Source: Propionibacteriaceae bacterium (GTDB lineage: Bacteria > Actinomycetota > Actinomycetes > Propionibacteriales > Propionibacteriaceae). Taken from it: a DNA stretch of 6,086 bases. Both the position numbers and the translations under genes were made by a program. The stretch spans positions 1-6,086 of the forward strand of contig JAIRRM010000160.1 of NCBI GenBank assembly GCA_031255975.1, given 5' to 3'. Numbering within the stretch: the first letter of the stretch is position 1; each line of letters opens with the position of its first letter. Positions 5,024 through 6,086 of this stretch are shown here, piece by piece. Under the pieces are notes generated by a model. It did not search any database. It was given only the letters and a program-made list of their open reading frames with translations, and was not told the origin of the DNA.

Positions 5024-6086
5024 ATGGCAAGACTGCTGATCAGCCCTGAGGAAGTCCGTAGCGCGCTGGACGAGTTTGTGACGAATTTTGCGCCCGCGGA
5101 GACGGCCCGCGAAGAGGTTGGCCGTGTTATCACGTCCGGTGACGGTATCGCCCGCGTTGAGGGTTTGCCCAACGTGATGTCGAACGAACTGTTGCAGTTC
5201 GAGAACGGCACACTCGGCATCGCGCTCAACCTTGAGGTAGGCGAGATCGGTGTCGTCGTGCTCGGTGACTCCGATGGCATCGACGAGGGTTCCACGGTAC
5301 GTGGCACCGGCGATATTCTCTCCGTGCCGGTAGGCGATGGCTATCTGGGGCGTGTGGTGGATTCCATGGGCAACCCCATTGATGGGCAGGGCCCCATCAC
5401 CGATATCGACGGACGTCGTCCGCTGGAACTCCAGGCCGCGGGCGTGATGGATCGTCAAGAGGTGAATGAGCCGCTGATGACCGGCCTGAAGGCTATCGAC
5501 TCGATGACCCCCATCGGTCGCGGCCAGCGTCAGTTAATCATCGGCGACCGCAAGACCGGCAAGACCGCCATCGCTACCGACGCCATCATCAACCAGAAAG
5601 CCAACTGGGAATCCGGTGATCCGAAGCGGCAGGTGCGCTGCATCTATGTCGCCATCGGCCAGAAGAACTCGACCGTGGCGGAGGTGCGCGAAAACTTGGA
5701 GAAGGCCGGGGCAATGGCCTACACCACCATCGTGAACTCGCCTGCGTCCGATCCGGCTGGCTACAAATACATCGCGGCGTACTCGGGGTCGGCTATCGGC
5801 CAGCACTGGATGTACCAGGGCAAGCATGTACTCATCGTGTTTGACGACCTCACCAAGCAGGCCGAGGCGTACCGCGCCATGAGCTTGTTGCTGCGCCGTC
5901 CGCCGGGCCGTGAAGCCTACCCCGGCGACGTGTTCTATCTTCACAGCCGTCTGCTGGAGCGCTGCGCCAAGCTCTCCGACGCCATGGGTGGCGGCTCGAT
6001 GACCGGTTTGCCGATCATCGAGACCAAGGCCAACGACGTGTCGGCGTACATTCCGACCAACGTGATCTCCATCACTGATGGCCAGA
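5024..6086 (+). CDS. atpA: ATP synthase F1 subunit alpha, 3' partial
   Basis: Alpha alternates with beta in the catalytic F1 head and carries the non-catalytic nucleotide sites. The window contains the first 354 codons of an expected 510-550. The N-terminal beta-barrel includes [11 protein letters not shown]. The nucleotide domain then shows G-R-G-Q-R-Q-L-I-I before the Walker A loop G174-D-R-K177-T-G-K180-T181, and later [15 protein letters not shown], and Walker B at L-I-V-F273-D274-D275. After that come [18 protein letters not shown] and the end at S-I-T-D-G-Q. The SVSR segment holding the alpha arginine would lie just past the edge. K177 replaces the E. coli Gln, as in mycobacterial alpha as I recall it. 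ATG 5024 is chosen by homology. atpG, atpD and atpC are expected next. Confidence 0.97.
   Translation, partial: MARLLISPEEVRSALDEFVTNFAPAETAREEVGRVITSGDGIARVEGLPNVMSNELLQFENGTLGIALNLEVGEIGVVVLGDSDGIDEGSTVRGTGDILSVPVGDGYLGRVVDSMGNPIDGQGPITDIDGRRPLELQAAGVMDRQEVNEPLMTGLKAIDSMTPIGRGQRQLIIGDRKTGKTAIATDAIINQKANWESGDPKRQVRCIYVAIGQKNSTVAEVRENLEKAGAMAYTTIVNSPASDPAGYKYIAAYSGSAIGQHWMYQGKHVLIVFDDLTKQAEAYRAMSLLLRRPPGREAYPGDVFYLHSRLLERCAKLSDAMGGGSMTGLPIIETKANDVSAYIPTNVISITDGQ

Overview
The window holds the start of an F1Fo ATP synthase operon and the two genes before it, all on the + strand. The order is tsaC/Sua5-type (5' end outside the window), wecA-type glycosyl-phosphate transferase, atpI-like, atpZ-like, atpB (a), atpE (c), atpF (b), atpH (delta) and atpA (alpha, 3' end outside the window). 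This order (Sua5, WecA/Rfe, small membrane protein, atpB-E-F-H-A) is the one known from actinobacteria, for example Rv1301-Rv1308 in Mycobacterium tuberculosis. AtpA and WecA also look actinobacterial in sequence. The GC content, judged by eye at about 60%, is modest for the phylum. atpF and atpH are separate genes, whereas mycobacteria carry a b-delta fusion. A non-mycobacterial actinobacterium is therefore the best reading. I cannot name the genus.

Region by region: 1-587 is the tail of a threonylcarbamoyl-AMP synthase for tRNA t6A. It overlaps by 8 bp a polyprenyl-phosphate sugar-1-phosphate transferase (580-1749) that should start cell-envelope polysaccharide synthesis. An 82-bp gap (1750-1831) has a weak extended -10 element and is the best place for an atp promoter. 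Two small membrane proteins follow (1832-2290 and 2287-2505), tightly coupled to each other and to atpB by 4-bp overlaps. Then come atpB, a 62-bp gap, atpE, a 29-bp gap, atpF, a 4-bp overlap, atpH, a 74-bp gap with a perfect 7-bp hairpin, and atpA running off the end.

Functionally, AtpB and the AtpE ring form the proton path, AtpF is the peripheral stalk and AtpH joins the stalk to the F1 head. AtpA makes up half of that head. The AtpI-like and AtpZ-like proteins are probably assembly or ion-homeostasis helpers. atpG, atpD and atpC are expected downstream of the window. I see no mobile element, CRISPR array, tRNA or rRNA, and no convincing reverse-strand gene. This is a mostly ordinary housekeeping region. 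The points worth a second look are details: the AtpI/AtpZ tandem, the swapped His/Glu pair in subunit a, the short delta subunit, and the leader region of atpA.
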